DNA from: an uncultured Leifsonia sp.
GTDB taxonomy: Bacteria; Actinomycetota; Actinomycetes; Actinomycetales; Microbacteriaceae
Direction of reading: 5' to 3'
Length of the DNA: 57,005 bases
Assembly (NCBI RefSeq): GCF_945957465.1
Contig: NZ_CAMFLC010000023.1
Span: 1 to 57,005, forward strand
The translations under genes were made by a program, and so were the position numbers. This document shows, in pieces, positions 8,712 to 16,135 of the stretch. Numbering within the stretch: position 1 is the stretch's first letter; each line of letters opens with the position of its first letter. The notes beneath the pieces were generated by a model. The model worked only from the letters and a program-made list of their open reading frames with translations, was not told the DNA's origin and searched no databases.

Positions 8712-8750
8712 GGTCTCGTCTCCCGTCTCGTATCGGTCGGTCGGTGCTCA

Positions 8751-9152
8751 TCAGGACCCTGACGAGGTTCCGCTGGACCCGCCGCCCTGGCTCGGCTGCA
8801 CCGGCGCGGGGGCGGGAGCTGGAGCGGGTGCAGCCGGCACAGGTGCCGGGGCGGCGGGAGCTGGGGCGACGGTTGCGGGCGCGGCGGGTGCCGGAGCGGC
8901 GGGTGCCGGAGCGGCCGGAGCCGCCGGCGCCGTCGTCGGCGAGGAGGACGGTGCCGTGGTCGGCGATGAGGACGGGGCGGAGGGCGCGGGCGCCGCGGGC
9001 CGGCCCGTCTGCACGGCGGGCGCCGCGGCCGTGTGCTTGGTCGGCGTCGTCGCGAACAGGACGGCGGAGACCGCCCCCGCCGCTGTGACGCTCGCGACTC
9101 CGATCACTCCGGTCAGTACACCGACGATCCGCTTGCCTCGTGTCCAGCTCAC
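8751..9152 (-). CDS. Membrane-anchored Ala/Pro-rich protein
   Basis: First gene of the minus-strand redox operon. I choose GTG 9152, which has GGGAGG seven bases upstream, rather than the in-frame ATG 9167. The 133-residue product has a basic N-terminus, one span (GVLTGVIGVASVTAAGAVSAVLFA) and then almost only Ala, Pro, Ser and Thr up to a Gly/Ser tail. No folded domain is visible. The build is like the N-terminal half of the FMN-binding protein at 11944-12453 without its flavin domain, so it could be a cell-wall-spanning spacer or scaffold. Low-complexity coding makes the exact protein hard to judge. Confidence 0.6.
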   Translation of the reverse strand: MSWTRGKRIVGVLTGVIGVASVTAAGAVSAVLFATTPTKHTAAAPAVQTGRPAAPAPSAPSSSPTTAPSSSPTTAPAAPAAPAPAAPAPAAPATVAPAPAAPAPVPAAPAPAPAPAPVQPSQGGGSSGTSSGS

Positions 9153-9198
9153 CCGCCGTCCTCCCATCCGTTGTCGATAGGTCCACCCTCCCGGCGTT

Positions 9199-9218
9199 TT
9201 CTTGGCGGATTCTTACGC
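9199..9218 (-). promoter_or_regulatory. Direct repeat GCGTAAGAA / CGCCAAGAA upstream of redox operon
   Basis: On the minus strand GCGTAAGAA (9218-9210) is followed after two bases by CGCCAAGAA (9207-9199), a start-to-start distance of 11 bp. The same first unit occurs at the same orientation in the promoter of the oxidoreductase operon at 10568. Tandem 11-bp spacing is usual for OmpR-type regulators; the OmpR-type gene at 13327 is the natural candidate. Confidence 0.5.
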
Positions 9219-9255
9219 GAGGTGGGTAGCGGCTGACGATCTCCTATCCGTTGGC

Positions 9256-10428
9256 TCAGGGGCGGGCGGGCTCCGCAGCGCTGTCGCCGCCTCCGGCGCG
9301 CGGTCGCTCATGCCGCGCGACGGCGGCGACCGAGACGGCGGAGGTCGCGACGCTGACCAGCGCCCCGAGCAGGATCGCGCCGCCCTCGCCCGGCGCGAGA
9401 GTGTGCGTCTGGAGGCCGAGGGTGACGGCCGCCACCGGCACGCCGAGCTGCCCCGCCGAGGCCACCGCCTGCGCCCACGGCAGCCCGGAGACGCGCGAGA
9501 CCAGGTGCGCCAGCACGGCGCCGACACCCAGGGCGAGACCCACCAGGATCATCGCCGGATGCGCGACGAGCTCGCGCAGGTCGAGCGACGCGCCGAGCCA
9601 GACGAAGAAGAGCGGCCCGAAGAAGCCCTCCGTCATCCCGAACAGCTGTCTCGCCAGCCGGTGCGGCTCCCCCACCGCCGACAGCAGCAGCCCGAGCGCG
9701 AAGCCGGCGATCAGGATCGAGAGGTGCGCGAACTGCGCGATGGCCGCGAACGAGAACAGCACCAGGAGGCTGACCCGCAGTTCCAGCGCGAACCTGCGCC
9801 GCTCCGAGTAGACGTGCAGCTCGCGACGCCGGTCCGAGCGGACGAAACGGATCAGGATGACGCCGAGCGCCACCGTGATCGCCGCGATGACCAGAAGACC
9901 GATCCCGGCCGTGAGCGCCCGCGACGGCTCCACGACGAGCGGCAGGAGGACGACGCACACGACGTCGGCCACCGCGATCTGCGCGACGAGCTGCGCCGCC
10001 GAGCGCCGGACGACACCGACCGACTGCAACATCGGCAGCACGAGCGCCGCTGACGACGATGCCAGCAGGACGCCGTACAGCAGGCCGTGGCCGGAGTGCG
10101 ACACCAGCGCCAGCAGGGCGGCCAGCACCGCCGACGCCGCGCCCACCGCAGCAGCGCCGAGGGTGCCGCGTGCGAACGCCGCGCGTACGTCCGGGTCGCG
10201 CAGCGGCACGTGGGAGCCGACCACGACCATCGTCAGCCCGAAGCCGATCTGGGCGAGCAGCGTGAAGTCGTCGTTGCCCGGGTCGACGATCCGGAACCCC
10301 GAGGTGCCGATGAGGAGCCCTGCGACCAGCTCGCCCACCACGACGGGCACGCGCCATCGCGCCCGCGCCGACGCCAGCGGGCCGAGCAGGCCGACGGCGA
10401 CCACCAGAGCGAGCGTGGCGAAACTCAT
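9256..10428 (-). CDS. Cation:proton antiporter (CPA2/KefB-like)
   Basis: A 390-residue polytopic membrane protein with about 12 spans and features of monovalent cation/H+ antiporters (VVVGELVAGLLIGTSGF near the N-terminus; ASSSAALVLPML; SILIAGFALGLLLS; FFVWLGASLDL). The TrkA-N/RCK domain seen in full KefB proteins is absent. The start at ATG 10428 is six bases after a TACGGT -10 box, so the transcript is probably leaderless; a longer open frame to 10758 runs across the divergent promoter and is not used. It may balance protons or cations for the neighbouring electron-transfer systems, but this is only inferred from position. Confidence 0.85.
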   Translation of the reverse strand: MSFATLALVVAVGLLGPLASARARWRVPVVVGELVAGLLIGTSGFRIVDPGNDDFTLLAQIGFGLTMVVVGSHVPLRDPDVRAAFARGTLGAAAVGAASAVLAALLALVSHSGHGLLYGVLLASSSAALVLPMLQSVGVVRRSAAQLVAQIAVADVVCVVLLPLVVEPSRALTAGIGLLVIAAITVALGVILIRFVRSDRRRELHVYSERRRFALELRVSLLVLFSFAAIAQFAHLSILIAGFALGLLLSAVGEPHRLARQLFGMTEGFFGPLFFVWLGASLDLRELVAHPAMILVGLALGVGAVLAHLVSRVSGLPWAQAVASAGQLGVPVAAVTLGLQTHTLAPGEGGAILLGALVSVATSAVSVAAVARHERPRAGGGDSAAEPARP

Positions 10429-10526
10429 GAGGGAACCGTAGCCGTCGGCCCCGCCGTCTCGCGCGGGCGACACTCTCCCGAATGCTCCACCGAGTCCATA
10501 GGCCTTCCTTAGGCGACTCTCAGCCT

Positions 10527-10560
10527 GCGTAAGAAAGCACAAAGATTCGCCCGCCATCGT
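10527..10560 (+). promoter_or_regulatory. Promoter of oxidoreductase-FMN-ApbE operon with OmpR-like repeat
   Basis: GCGTAAGAA (10527-10535), two bases, then CACAAAGAT (10538-10546): direct repeats 11 bp apart that cover the -35 position. CATCGT (10555-10560) is a possible -10 box exactly seven bases before ATG 10568, consistent with a leaderless mRNA. Confidence 0.45.
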
Positions 10561-10567
10561 TGGTGTC

Positions 10568-11947
10568 ATGACAGAGACCTGGGCCGCGACGACGGCACCG
10601 GCGCGTCGTCCGCGCCGCGGCACCGCCGTGCGGCACCGGCGCGGTGCGCGAACGGTGCGCTTCGTGCTCGTCGCCAGCGTGCTCGTGGTGCTCGCGATGT
10701 GGTGGTTCAGCGTGCCGCCGAGCTTCGCCTCCACGCCGGCGAACGCGCTCACCTCCATCGGCGAGCTGAGCGGGATGGTCGGAGCGCTGCTGGTCTGCTA
10801 TCAGGTGCTGCTGATCGCCCGGGTGCCGTGGTTCGAGAACGCGGTCGGGCTGGACAAGCTCGTCTCCTGGCACCGCTCGCTCGGCGCGTCGGTGATCCTC
10901 CTCGTCGTCACCCACGTCGTGTTCATCGTGCTGGGCACGGAGGTGATCGACAAGTCGACTCCGTGGGACGAGTTCTGGAACGTCTACCACTCCTATCCCG
11001 ACATGCTCCCCGCGCTCGTCGGCACCATCGCGTTCCTCGCGGTCGGCCTGAGCAGCGCCCGCCTGATCCGCACGAAGCTGTCGTACGAGGTCTGGTACTG
11101 GCTGCACCTCACCACCTACGTGGCCATCTTCCTCACGTTCCTGCACCAGCTGAGCGCGGGCCTGCACTTCGTGTCGTACCCGGTCAACCGGGTGATCTGG
11201 ATCGCGCTCTACCTCGGCACCGCGTCGGCGGTGCTGACCTGGCGGTTCATCCTGCCGACGGTCGACGCCTGGCAACGCCGGATGCGCGTGGCCGCGGTCG
11301 TGCCCGAGGGCCACGGCCTGAACAGCGTCTGGCTCACCGGCCCGCACATCGACCGGCTCGGCGTCCGCGCAGGCAACTTCCTGCTGTTCCGGTTCCTCGC
11401 CTGGGGGCACCTCGGCACCGCGCACCCCTACTCCGTGTCCGCCGTGCCGTCCGGCGACCGCCTGCGGATCACCGTGGGAACGCTCGGAGACCACTCGAGC
11501 CGGCTCGCCGCGCTCCGGCCGGGCACGCTGGTCTTCGCCGAGGGGCCGTTCGGTCACTTCACCGCCGATCGCGCGAGCCGCGGCAAGATCCTCCTGATCG
11601 CCGGCGGCGCCGGGATCGGACCGATCCGTGCCCTCGCAGAAGACCTGGTGGCCCGCGGGGCGAAGCCCGTCGTGCTGTACCGGGTGAGCCGGCCCGAACA
11701 GCTGGCGCTGCTGGACGAGCTGACCTCCATGCCCGGCGTCACGGTCTACCCCCTGGTCGGCCGCCGCGCCGAGCTGGGCTACGACCCGCTCGGGCCAGGC
11801 TACCTCAAGCGGATCATCCCGGACGCCCACAATTGGGAGGCCTTCATCTGCGGCCCGGAGGGCATGGCCGCGCACGTCGAGTCGTCGCTGAAGGAGCTGC
11901 GGATGCCCAAGCGCTTCATCCACCGAGAAGAATTGAGCATGTCGTGA
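10568..11947 (+). CDS. Ferric-reductase-like transmembrane oxidoreductase with FAD/NAD(P) domain
   Basis: A 459-residue protein. The N-terminal half has six membrane spans with two His pairs 14 and 13 residues apart (SWHRSLGASVILLVVTH and WLHLTTYVAIFLTFLH), fitting two hemes b. The C-terminal half is ferredoxin-NADP reductase-like: HPYSVSA binds FAD, ILLIAGGAGIGPIRAL binds NAD(P)H, and FICGPEGM closes the nucleotide site. The enzyme should take electrons from cytoplasmic NAD(P)H across the membrane. Its stop overlaps the GTG of the FMN-binding protein gene, the likely outer-face acceptor. Confidence 0.9.
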   Translation: MTETWAATTAPARRPRRGTAVRHRRGARTVRFVLVASVLVVLAMWWFSVPPSFASTPANALTSIGELSGMVGALLVCYQVLLIARVPWFENAVGLDKLVSWHRSLGASVILLVVTHVVFIVLGTEVIDKSTPWDEFWNVYHSYPDMLPALVGTIAFLAVGLSSARLIRTKLSYEVWYWLHLTTYVAIFLTFLHQLSAGLHFVSYPVNRVIWIALYLGTASAVLTWRFILPTVDAWQRRMRVAAVVPEGHGLNSVWLTGPHIDRLGVRAGNFLLFRFLAWGHLGTAHPYSVSAVPSGDRLRITVGTLGDHSSRLAALRPGTLVFAEGPFGHFTADRASRGKILLIAGGAGIGPIRALAEDLVARGAKPVVLYRVSRPEQLALLDELTSMPGVTVYPLVGRRAELGYDPLGPGYLKRIIPDAHNWEAFICGPEGMAAHVESSLKELRMPKRFIHREELSMS

Positions 11948-12453
11948 ACAACAAGTCGTGGCGAGGGACGATCCTGTTCACCGTGATCCTCGTGACCATG
12001 GGCGCGACCGTCGGTCTCAAGCTGTACGGCGCGGGCGGCCAGCCGAGCAGTGCTCAGACGTCCGTGCACGTCTCCACCTCCGGGTCGGGCACGACGACCT
12101 CCACCGCCCCGGCGACGGCCGCCCCGCCCGCCGCAGGGCCGTCGCCGAGTGCGACGGCGTCCGCCCCCGCCGCGGCGTCGGGGACCAAGACCGTCACCGG
12201 CGCGGCCGTCGACACCCGCTACGGGCCGGTGCAGGTCAAGGTGACGTTCTCGGGCACGACGATCACCTCCGTCGACACCGTGCAGTACCCCACAGAGAGC
12301 GGCCGCGACGTCGAGATCAACTCGCAGGCCCTGCCGATCCTGCAGCAGGAGACGCTGTCGAAGCAGTCCGCCCAGATCGACACGGTTTCGGGAGCGACCT
12401 ACACCTCGGAGGGCTACATCCAGTCGCTGCAGTCGGCGATCGACCAGCGATGA
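11944..12453 (+). CDS. Membrane-anchored FMN-binding protein with flavinylation motif
   Basis: A 169-residue protein starting at GTG 11944, overlapping the previous stop. It has one N-terminal span (residues 8-28), an Ala/Pro/Ser/Thr-rich linker (about 33-80), then an FMN-binding domain of the NqrC/RnfG C-terminal type. The sequence IDTVSGATYTS near the end holds the ApbE recognition motif Dxx(S/T)GAT, so FMN should be attached through a phosphoester to Thr152. The domain should lie outside the cytoplasmic membrane. The FMN transferase gene follows directly. Confidence 0.92.
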   Translation: MNNKSWRGTILFTVILVTMGATVGLKLYGAGGQPSSAQTSVHVSTSGSGTTTSTAPATAAPPAAGPSPSATASAPAAASGTKTVTGAAVDTRYGPVQVKVTFSGTTITSVDTVQYPTESGRDVEINSQALPILQQETLSKQSAQIDTVSGATYTSEGYIQSLQSAIDQR

Positions 12454-13202
12454 GGTTCCTCGAGACCGTCATGGGCATCCCCATGTCGATCGACGTGCGC
12501 GACCCCGGCGACCACACCGCTGCAGCGGGACGGGCGTTCGCCGCGCTGCGGGAGGCCGACGAGCGCTTCAGCGCGTACCGGCCGGGCAGCGAGCTCAGCC
12601 GGGTGAACGCGCGCGGCGGCGACCTGGCCGGCGTGAGCGACGACTTCCGGGAGGTCGTCGCGCTCGGCTCGGCGATGGCCGACGCGTCGGGCGGTGCGTT
12701 CCGCGTCCGCCGGCCCGACGGCACCTGGGACCTCGACGGCGTCGTGAAGGGCTGGGCGGCCGACCGCGCCGCGCGTGCGCTCACGGCGGCGGGCCTGCGC
12801 GACTTCTGCCTGAACGCCGGCGGCGACGTGGCGGTCGCCGGGAGCCCGGACAGCCGACGGCCTTGGAACGTCGCCGTGCGCTCGCCCGAGAGCCGCGATG
12901 AGCTGCTCGCCGTCCTGGAGGCGACCGACGCGGGCGTGGCGACCTCCGGTGCCTACGAGCGCGGCGCCCACATCGTGGACGGCCGCACGGACGCCCCCGC
13001 GACCGGCCTGCGCAGCGCGACGGTCGTCGCCGACGACCTGACGACGGCCGACCTGCTGGCGACCGCGGTGTTCGCACTGGGCCCGCAGGGCGTTCGCTGG
13101 GCGCTCGGCCACGGCGCCAGGGCGGTGCTGGCGGTGGCGGCCGACGGCACACCGCTGGGCGTCGGCGCGCTGACCTTCGCCCGCGCGGACGACGAACGGT
13201 GA
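12450..13202 (+). CDS. apbE: FAD:protein FMN transferase
   Basis: A 250-residue ApbE-family enzyme that transfers FMN from FAD to a Thr in target proteins, here most simply the FMN-binding protein whose gene it overlaps (ATGA at 12450-12453). Family features are DLDGVVKGWAADRAARAL, LNAGGDVAVAG for FAD binding, and the C-terminal metal-site region ATVVADDLTTADLLATAVFALG with its conserved Asp and Thr. It is shorter than typical ApbE lipoproteins and has no signal peptide, so the export route or site of flavinylation is unclear. Confidence 0.93.
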   Translation: MRFLETVMGIPMSIDVRDPGDHTAAAGRAFAALREADERFSAYRPGSELSRVNARGGDLAGVSDDFREVVALGSAMADASGGAFRVRRPDGTWDLDGVVKGWAADRAARALTAAGLRDFCLNAGGDVAVAGSPDSRRPWNVAVRSPESRDELLAVLEATDAGVATSGAYERGAHIVDGRTDAPATGLRSATVVADDLTTADLLATAVFALGPQGVRWALGHGARAVLAVAADGTPLGVGALTFARADDER

Positions 13203-13231
13203 GTGCGGCGAAGCGGCCAGCGGCCGCCGCC

Positions 13232-13280
13232 TATGCTGTGGGCATGAGGGGCTGCGGGCATCAGGGGCTGCGGGCACGAG
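13232..13280 (+). repeat. Promoter with 16-bp tandem repeat before the two-component genes
   Basis: TATGCT (13232-13237) is a plausible -10 box six bases before ATG 13244. From 13240 a 16-bp unit is repeated: GGGCATGAGGGGCTGC, GGGCATCAGGGGCTGC, then GGGCACGAG. This lies in the gap between apbE and the response regulator. Confidence 0.4.
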
Positions 13281-13330
13281 CGTACTGCGAACACGTGCGG
13301 GCCGGGCGGATGAACGGAACGGTCGCGTGA
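13244..13330 (+). CDS. Possible 28-codon leader ORF
   Basis: A short frame starts at ATG 13244, six bases after the TATGCT box, and its stop overlaps the GTG start of the response-regulator gene (GTGA at 13327-13330). The start and overlap suggest a leaderless upstream ORF that couples translation to the regulator. The peptide (MRGCGHQGLRARAYCEHV...) is Arg-rich, partly encoded by a tandem repeat, and has no known relatives that I can name; it may be chance. Confidence 0.3.
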   Translation: MRGCGHQGLRARAYCEHVRAGRMNGTVA

Positions 13331-14007
13331 GCGACTCGGGTGACGAGCGGCGCCGGGTGCTGGTGGCCGAAGACGACGGTCGGCTGGCGGGCATGCTCGA
13401 GACGCTGCTGCGCTCCGACGGCTACGACGTGGAGGTCGCCCGCGACGGGCAGCGCGCCCTGCACCTGGGCCTCACCGAGCCGTTCGATGCCGCCGTCCTC
13501 GACCGCGGCCTCCCCGCCGTCGACGGGCTCGGCGTGCTGGCCGGGCTGCGCAACAACGGGGTGACCACGCCCGTGCTGATCCTGTCGGCGCTCGGCACCG
13601 CGCCCGACCGGGTCGACGGGCTCAACGCCGGCGCCGAAGACTATCTGGCCAAGCCGTTCGACATCGAGGAGCTGCTCGCGCGGGTGCGCGCGCTGATCCG
13701 GAGAGCGTCGTCGAACGTGCCGATCGTGCGGTTCCCCGGCGGCAGGCTGGACGTCGGCAGCCGCACGGTGACCCTCGCCGACGGCAGGCGCACCGTGCTC
13801 TCCGACCGGGAGGCCGGCCTGCTGGAGCTGCTCGCCCGCCGGCCCGAACAGGTCTTCTCGCGCGGCGTCCTGCTCGACTCGGTGTTCGCCGATGCGGACG
13901 ACCCCGGCGTGGTCGACACCTACGTGCATCACCTGCGCAAGAAATTCGGGCGCGCGCTGATCGAGACCGTGCGCGGCGTGGGCTACCGCTTGGGCGGCCT
14001 GCCGTGA
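13327..14007 (+). CDS. OmpR/PhoB-family response regulator
   Basis: A 226-residue two-component regulator. The receiver domain has the acidic pocket (VAEDDGRL), the phosphoacceptor Asp59 in AVLDRGLPAVDG, and the conserved Lys in YLAKPFD. The C-terminal winged helix reads LSDREAGLLELLARRPEQVFSR and VDTYVHHLRKKFG, which fixes the OmpR class. GTG 13327 is the start; the stop overlaps the kinase start. It probably controls the redox operons whose promoters carry GCGTAAGAA repeats, judged from proximity and the repeat geometry. Confidence 0.93.
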   Translation: MSDSGDERRRVLVAEDDGRLAGMLETLLRSDGYDVEVARDGQRALHLGLTEPFDAAVLDRGLPAVDGLGVLAGLRNNGVTTPVLILSALGTAPDRVDGLNAGAEDYLAKPFDIEELLARVRALIRRASSNVPIVRFPGGRLDVGSRTVTLADGRRTVLSDREAGLLELLARRPEQVFSRGVLLDSVFADADDPGVVDTYVHHLRKKFGRALIETVRGVGYRLGGLP

Positions 14008-15218
14008 GGAGCGACCAGCGCGAACTGCGTGCGGCCTCCACCCGGCTGGCCGTGCAGTTCGCGGCGATCATCGTCGCCCTGTTCGTGATCCTGGGCGCAG
14101 TCGTCTACTTCGTGGTCTCCGCGGGACAGAACGAGTCGGCCCATCGTGCGCTCGGGGACGCCTCGATGGTCGACTCGGTGCACGACGCGCCGCGCGATCT
14201 GCTGGTCACCGTCGTGACGCCCGAGGGCCGGGACAGCTCGCCGAACCTCCCGGCCGGGCTGCCCGACGAGGCGGCTCTCCAGGATGTCGTCCAGAACGGC
14301 GGCTCGCGGCTGGAGACCGTCGTCGCGGGAGGCCAGACGTATCTGACCCAGACGGACGTGCGGCGCGGCAAGGTCGTGCAGATCTCGTACGGGCTCGGGG
14401 AGCAGCAGGAGGAGCTGGCCCGGCTGCTCGTCGCCCTCGTCGTCTCCGGCCTGATCGCGACGGTGGCCGCGGCGGGCATCGGCCTGCTGCTCGCACGCCG
14501 GTCGATGCGGCCGATGTCGGAGGCGCTCGCCCTCCAGCGCCGGTTCGTCGCCGACGCCGGGCACGAACTGCGCACGCCGCTCACGTTGCTGAGCACCCGA
14601 GCCCAGCTGCTGCGCCGGCGGCTGGTCTCCGGCGACGCCACGGTGTCGGACGCAGACGTGCGCGACGGACTCGACGAGATCGTCGACGACAGCAGGGCGC
14701 TCACCGAGATCGTGGAGGACCTCCTCACCGCGGCGGACCCGCGTCAGAGCGCGCAGGCCGAAGGCGTCGACATCGGTTCCCTCGCCGCGGTGGTCGCCCG
14801 TTCGGCCGAGGGCCGGGCGCACGACCGCGGCATCACGATCTCGACCCGCGCGGTGGACGACGCGGTCGTCACCGGCGCTCCCGTCTCGCTGCGGCGCCTG
14901 ATCGTCGCCCTCGTCGACAACGCGCTCGATCACGCGGGCGCCCGCGTCGGCATCGACGTGACGGCCTCCCGCGACGAGGTGGTGCTGACGGTGTCGGACG
15001 ACGGGCCCGGCTTCGCCGACGAGGAGCGCGCCTTCGATCGGTTCGCCTCCAGCCGCACGACGGGCGGCACAGACGGCCACGAACGGCACTACGGGCTCGG
15101 GCTCGCACTGGTCGCGGAGGTCGTGGACCGGCACGGCGGGACGGTGTCGGCCGCGGGCGCTGCGGGCGGCGGGGCGGAGGTCATGGTTCGGTTGCCGCGC
15201 GCGAAGGCAGCAGAATGA
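14004..15218 (+). CDS. Membrane sensor histidine kinase
   Basis: A 404-residue kinase with two spans (about 17-39 and 141-163) framing a sensor loop of about 100 residues with no recognised fold. The phosphoacceptor is His187 in FVADAGHELRTPLTLL. The ATPase domain has the N box LIVALVDNALDHA, G1 DDGPGF and a G2-like YGLGLALV. The HAMP linker is very short or absent. It starts with GTG 14004, overlapping the regulator stop, so the pair is co-translated. Confidence 0.93.
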   Translation: MRSDQRELRAASTRLAVQFAAIIVALFVILGAVVYFVVSAGQNESAHRALGDASMVDSVHDAPRDLLVTVVTPEGRDSSPNLPAGLPDEAALQDVVQNGGSRLETVVAGGQTYLTQTDVRRGKVVQISYGLGEQQEELARLLVALVVSGLIATVAAAGIGLLLARRSMRPMSEALALQRRFVADAGHELRTPLTLLSTRAQLLRRRLVSGDATVSDADVRDGLDEIVDDSRALTEIVEDLLTAADPRQSAQAEGVDIGSLAAVVARSAEGRAHDRGITISTRAVDDAVVTGAPVSLRRLIVALVDNALDHAGARVGIDVTASRDEVVLTVSDDGPGFADEERAFDRFASSRTTGGTDGHERHYGLGLALVAEVVDRHGGTVSAAGAAGGGAEVMVRLPRAKAAE

Positions 15219-15222
15219 GTGC

Positions 15223-16125
15223 GTGGGTACGACGCCGAGCATCCTGAGCCTCCGGCTCCTGGTGCAGGCGGTCGAGCAGGGCAGCGTCTCCCAGGCCGCG
15301 CGCGCCGTGGGTCTCACCCAGCAGGCGGCATCAGCGCGGCTCGCGGCCCTGGAGCGCGAACTCGGGGTGCCCCTCCTGGTGCGGAGCACGCACGGCGCCC
15401 GGCCCACCGAGGCCGGTGCGCTCGTCGCCGAGTGGGCGGCGGAGGTGCTCGACGCGGCCGACCGATTCGATGCGAGCGTTCTGGCGCTGCGTGCGTCGTC
15501 GCAGGACAGCCTCCGCATCGCCGCCAGCATGACGATCGCCGAGAACCTCGCGCCGCGCTGGCTCACCGCGATGCACGCCGAGTCACCCGACCTGCGCATC
15601 GAGCTGACGGCCGCCAACAGCGAGACGGTCTCGGCCGCGGTGCGCGGCGGCGCTGCCGCCATCGGGTTCATCGAGACGCCGGAACCCCCCGCCGACCTGG
15701 CGCACGCCGCCATCGGGTCGGACGAGCTGGTGGTCGTCGTCGGGCGCGGGCACCCGTGGGCGCGTCGCGCACGCGGCGTCTCCATCGAGGAGCTCGCCGG
15801 CACCCCTGTGGTGTCGCGGGAGAGCGGTTCGGGCACCCGGCTCGCCTACGAGCGCGCGGTGTCCGCCGCCGGGCACCCTCCGGTGCGGCCGGCCCTGGAG
15901 CTGTCGTCGACCAGCGCGATCCGTGCGACCGCGGCGGCCGGCGACCATCCCGCCGTGCTGAGCATCCTCGCCGTGCGCGAACAGCTCGCCGCAGAGACCC
16001 TGGTGAAGGTGCCGGTGCGGCAGCTCCGGATCATCCGCCCGCTCACGGCGGTGTGGCGGCGCAGCACCGTGGAGCTGCCCGACGCGGTTCGGCAGCTGCT
16101 CGAGGTCGTCGGGGCCGCGAGCTAG
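15223..16125 (+). CDS. LysR-family transcriptional regulator
   Basis: A 300-residue regulator with an N-terminal winged helix (SLRLLVQAVEQGSVSQAARAVGLTQQAASARLAALERELG) and a periplasmic-binding-protein-like effector domain. GTG 15223 lies four bases after the histidine-kinase stop. The gene is convergent with a YeiH-type exporter gene, ten bases apart. In other bacteria a LysR protein (YeiE in E. coli) lies beside yeiH, so this pairing is probably functional, and a TTGT-N6-ACAA palindrome in front of the exporter gene is a candidate target. Confidence 0.9.
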   Translation: MGTTPSILSLRLLVQAVEQGSVSQAARAVGLTQQAASARLAALERELGVPLLVRSTHGARPTEAGALVAEWAAEVLDAADRFDASVLALRASSQDSLRIAASMTIAENLAPRWLTAMHAESPDLRIELTAANSETVSAAVRGGAAAIGFIETPEPPADLAHAAIGSDELVVVVGRGHPWARRARGVSIEELAGTPVVSRESGSGTRLAYERAVSAAGHPPVRPALELSSTSAIRATAAAGDHPAVLSILAVREQLAAETLVKVPVRQLRIIRPLTAVWRRSTVELPDAVRQLLEVVGAAS

Positions 16126-16135
16126 CGGCCGGGCG

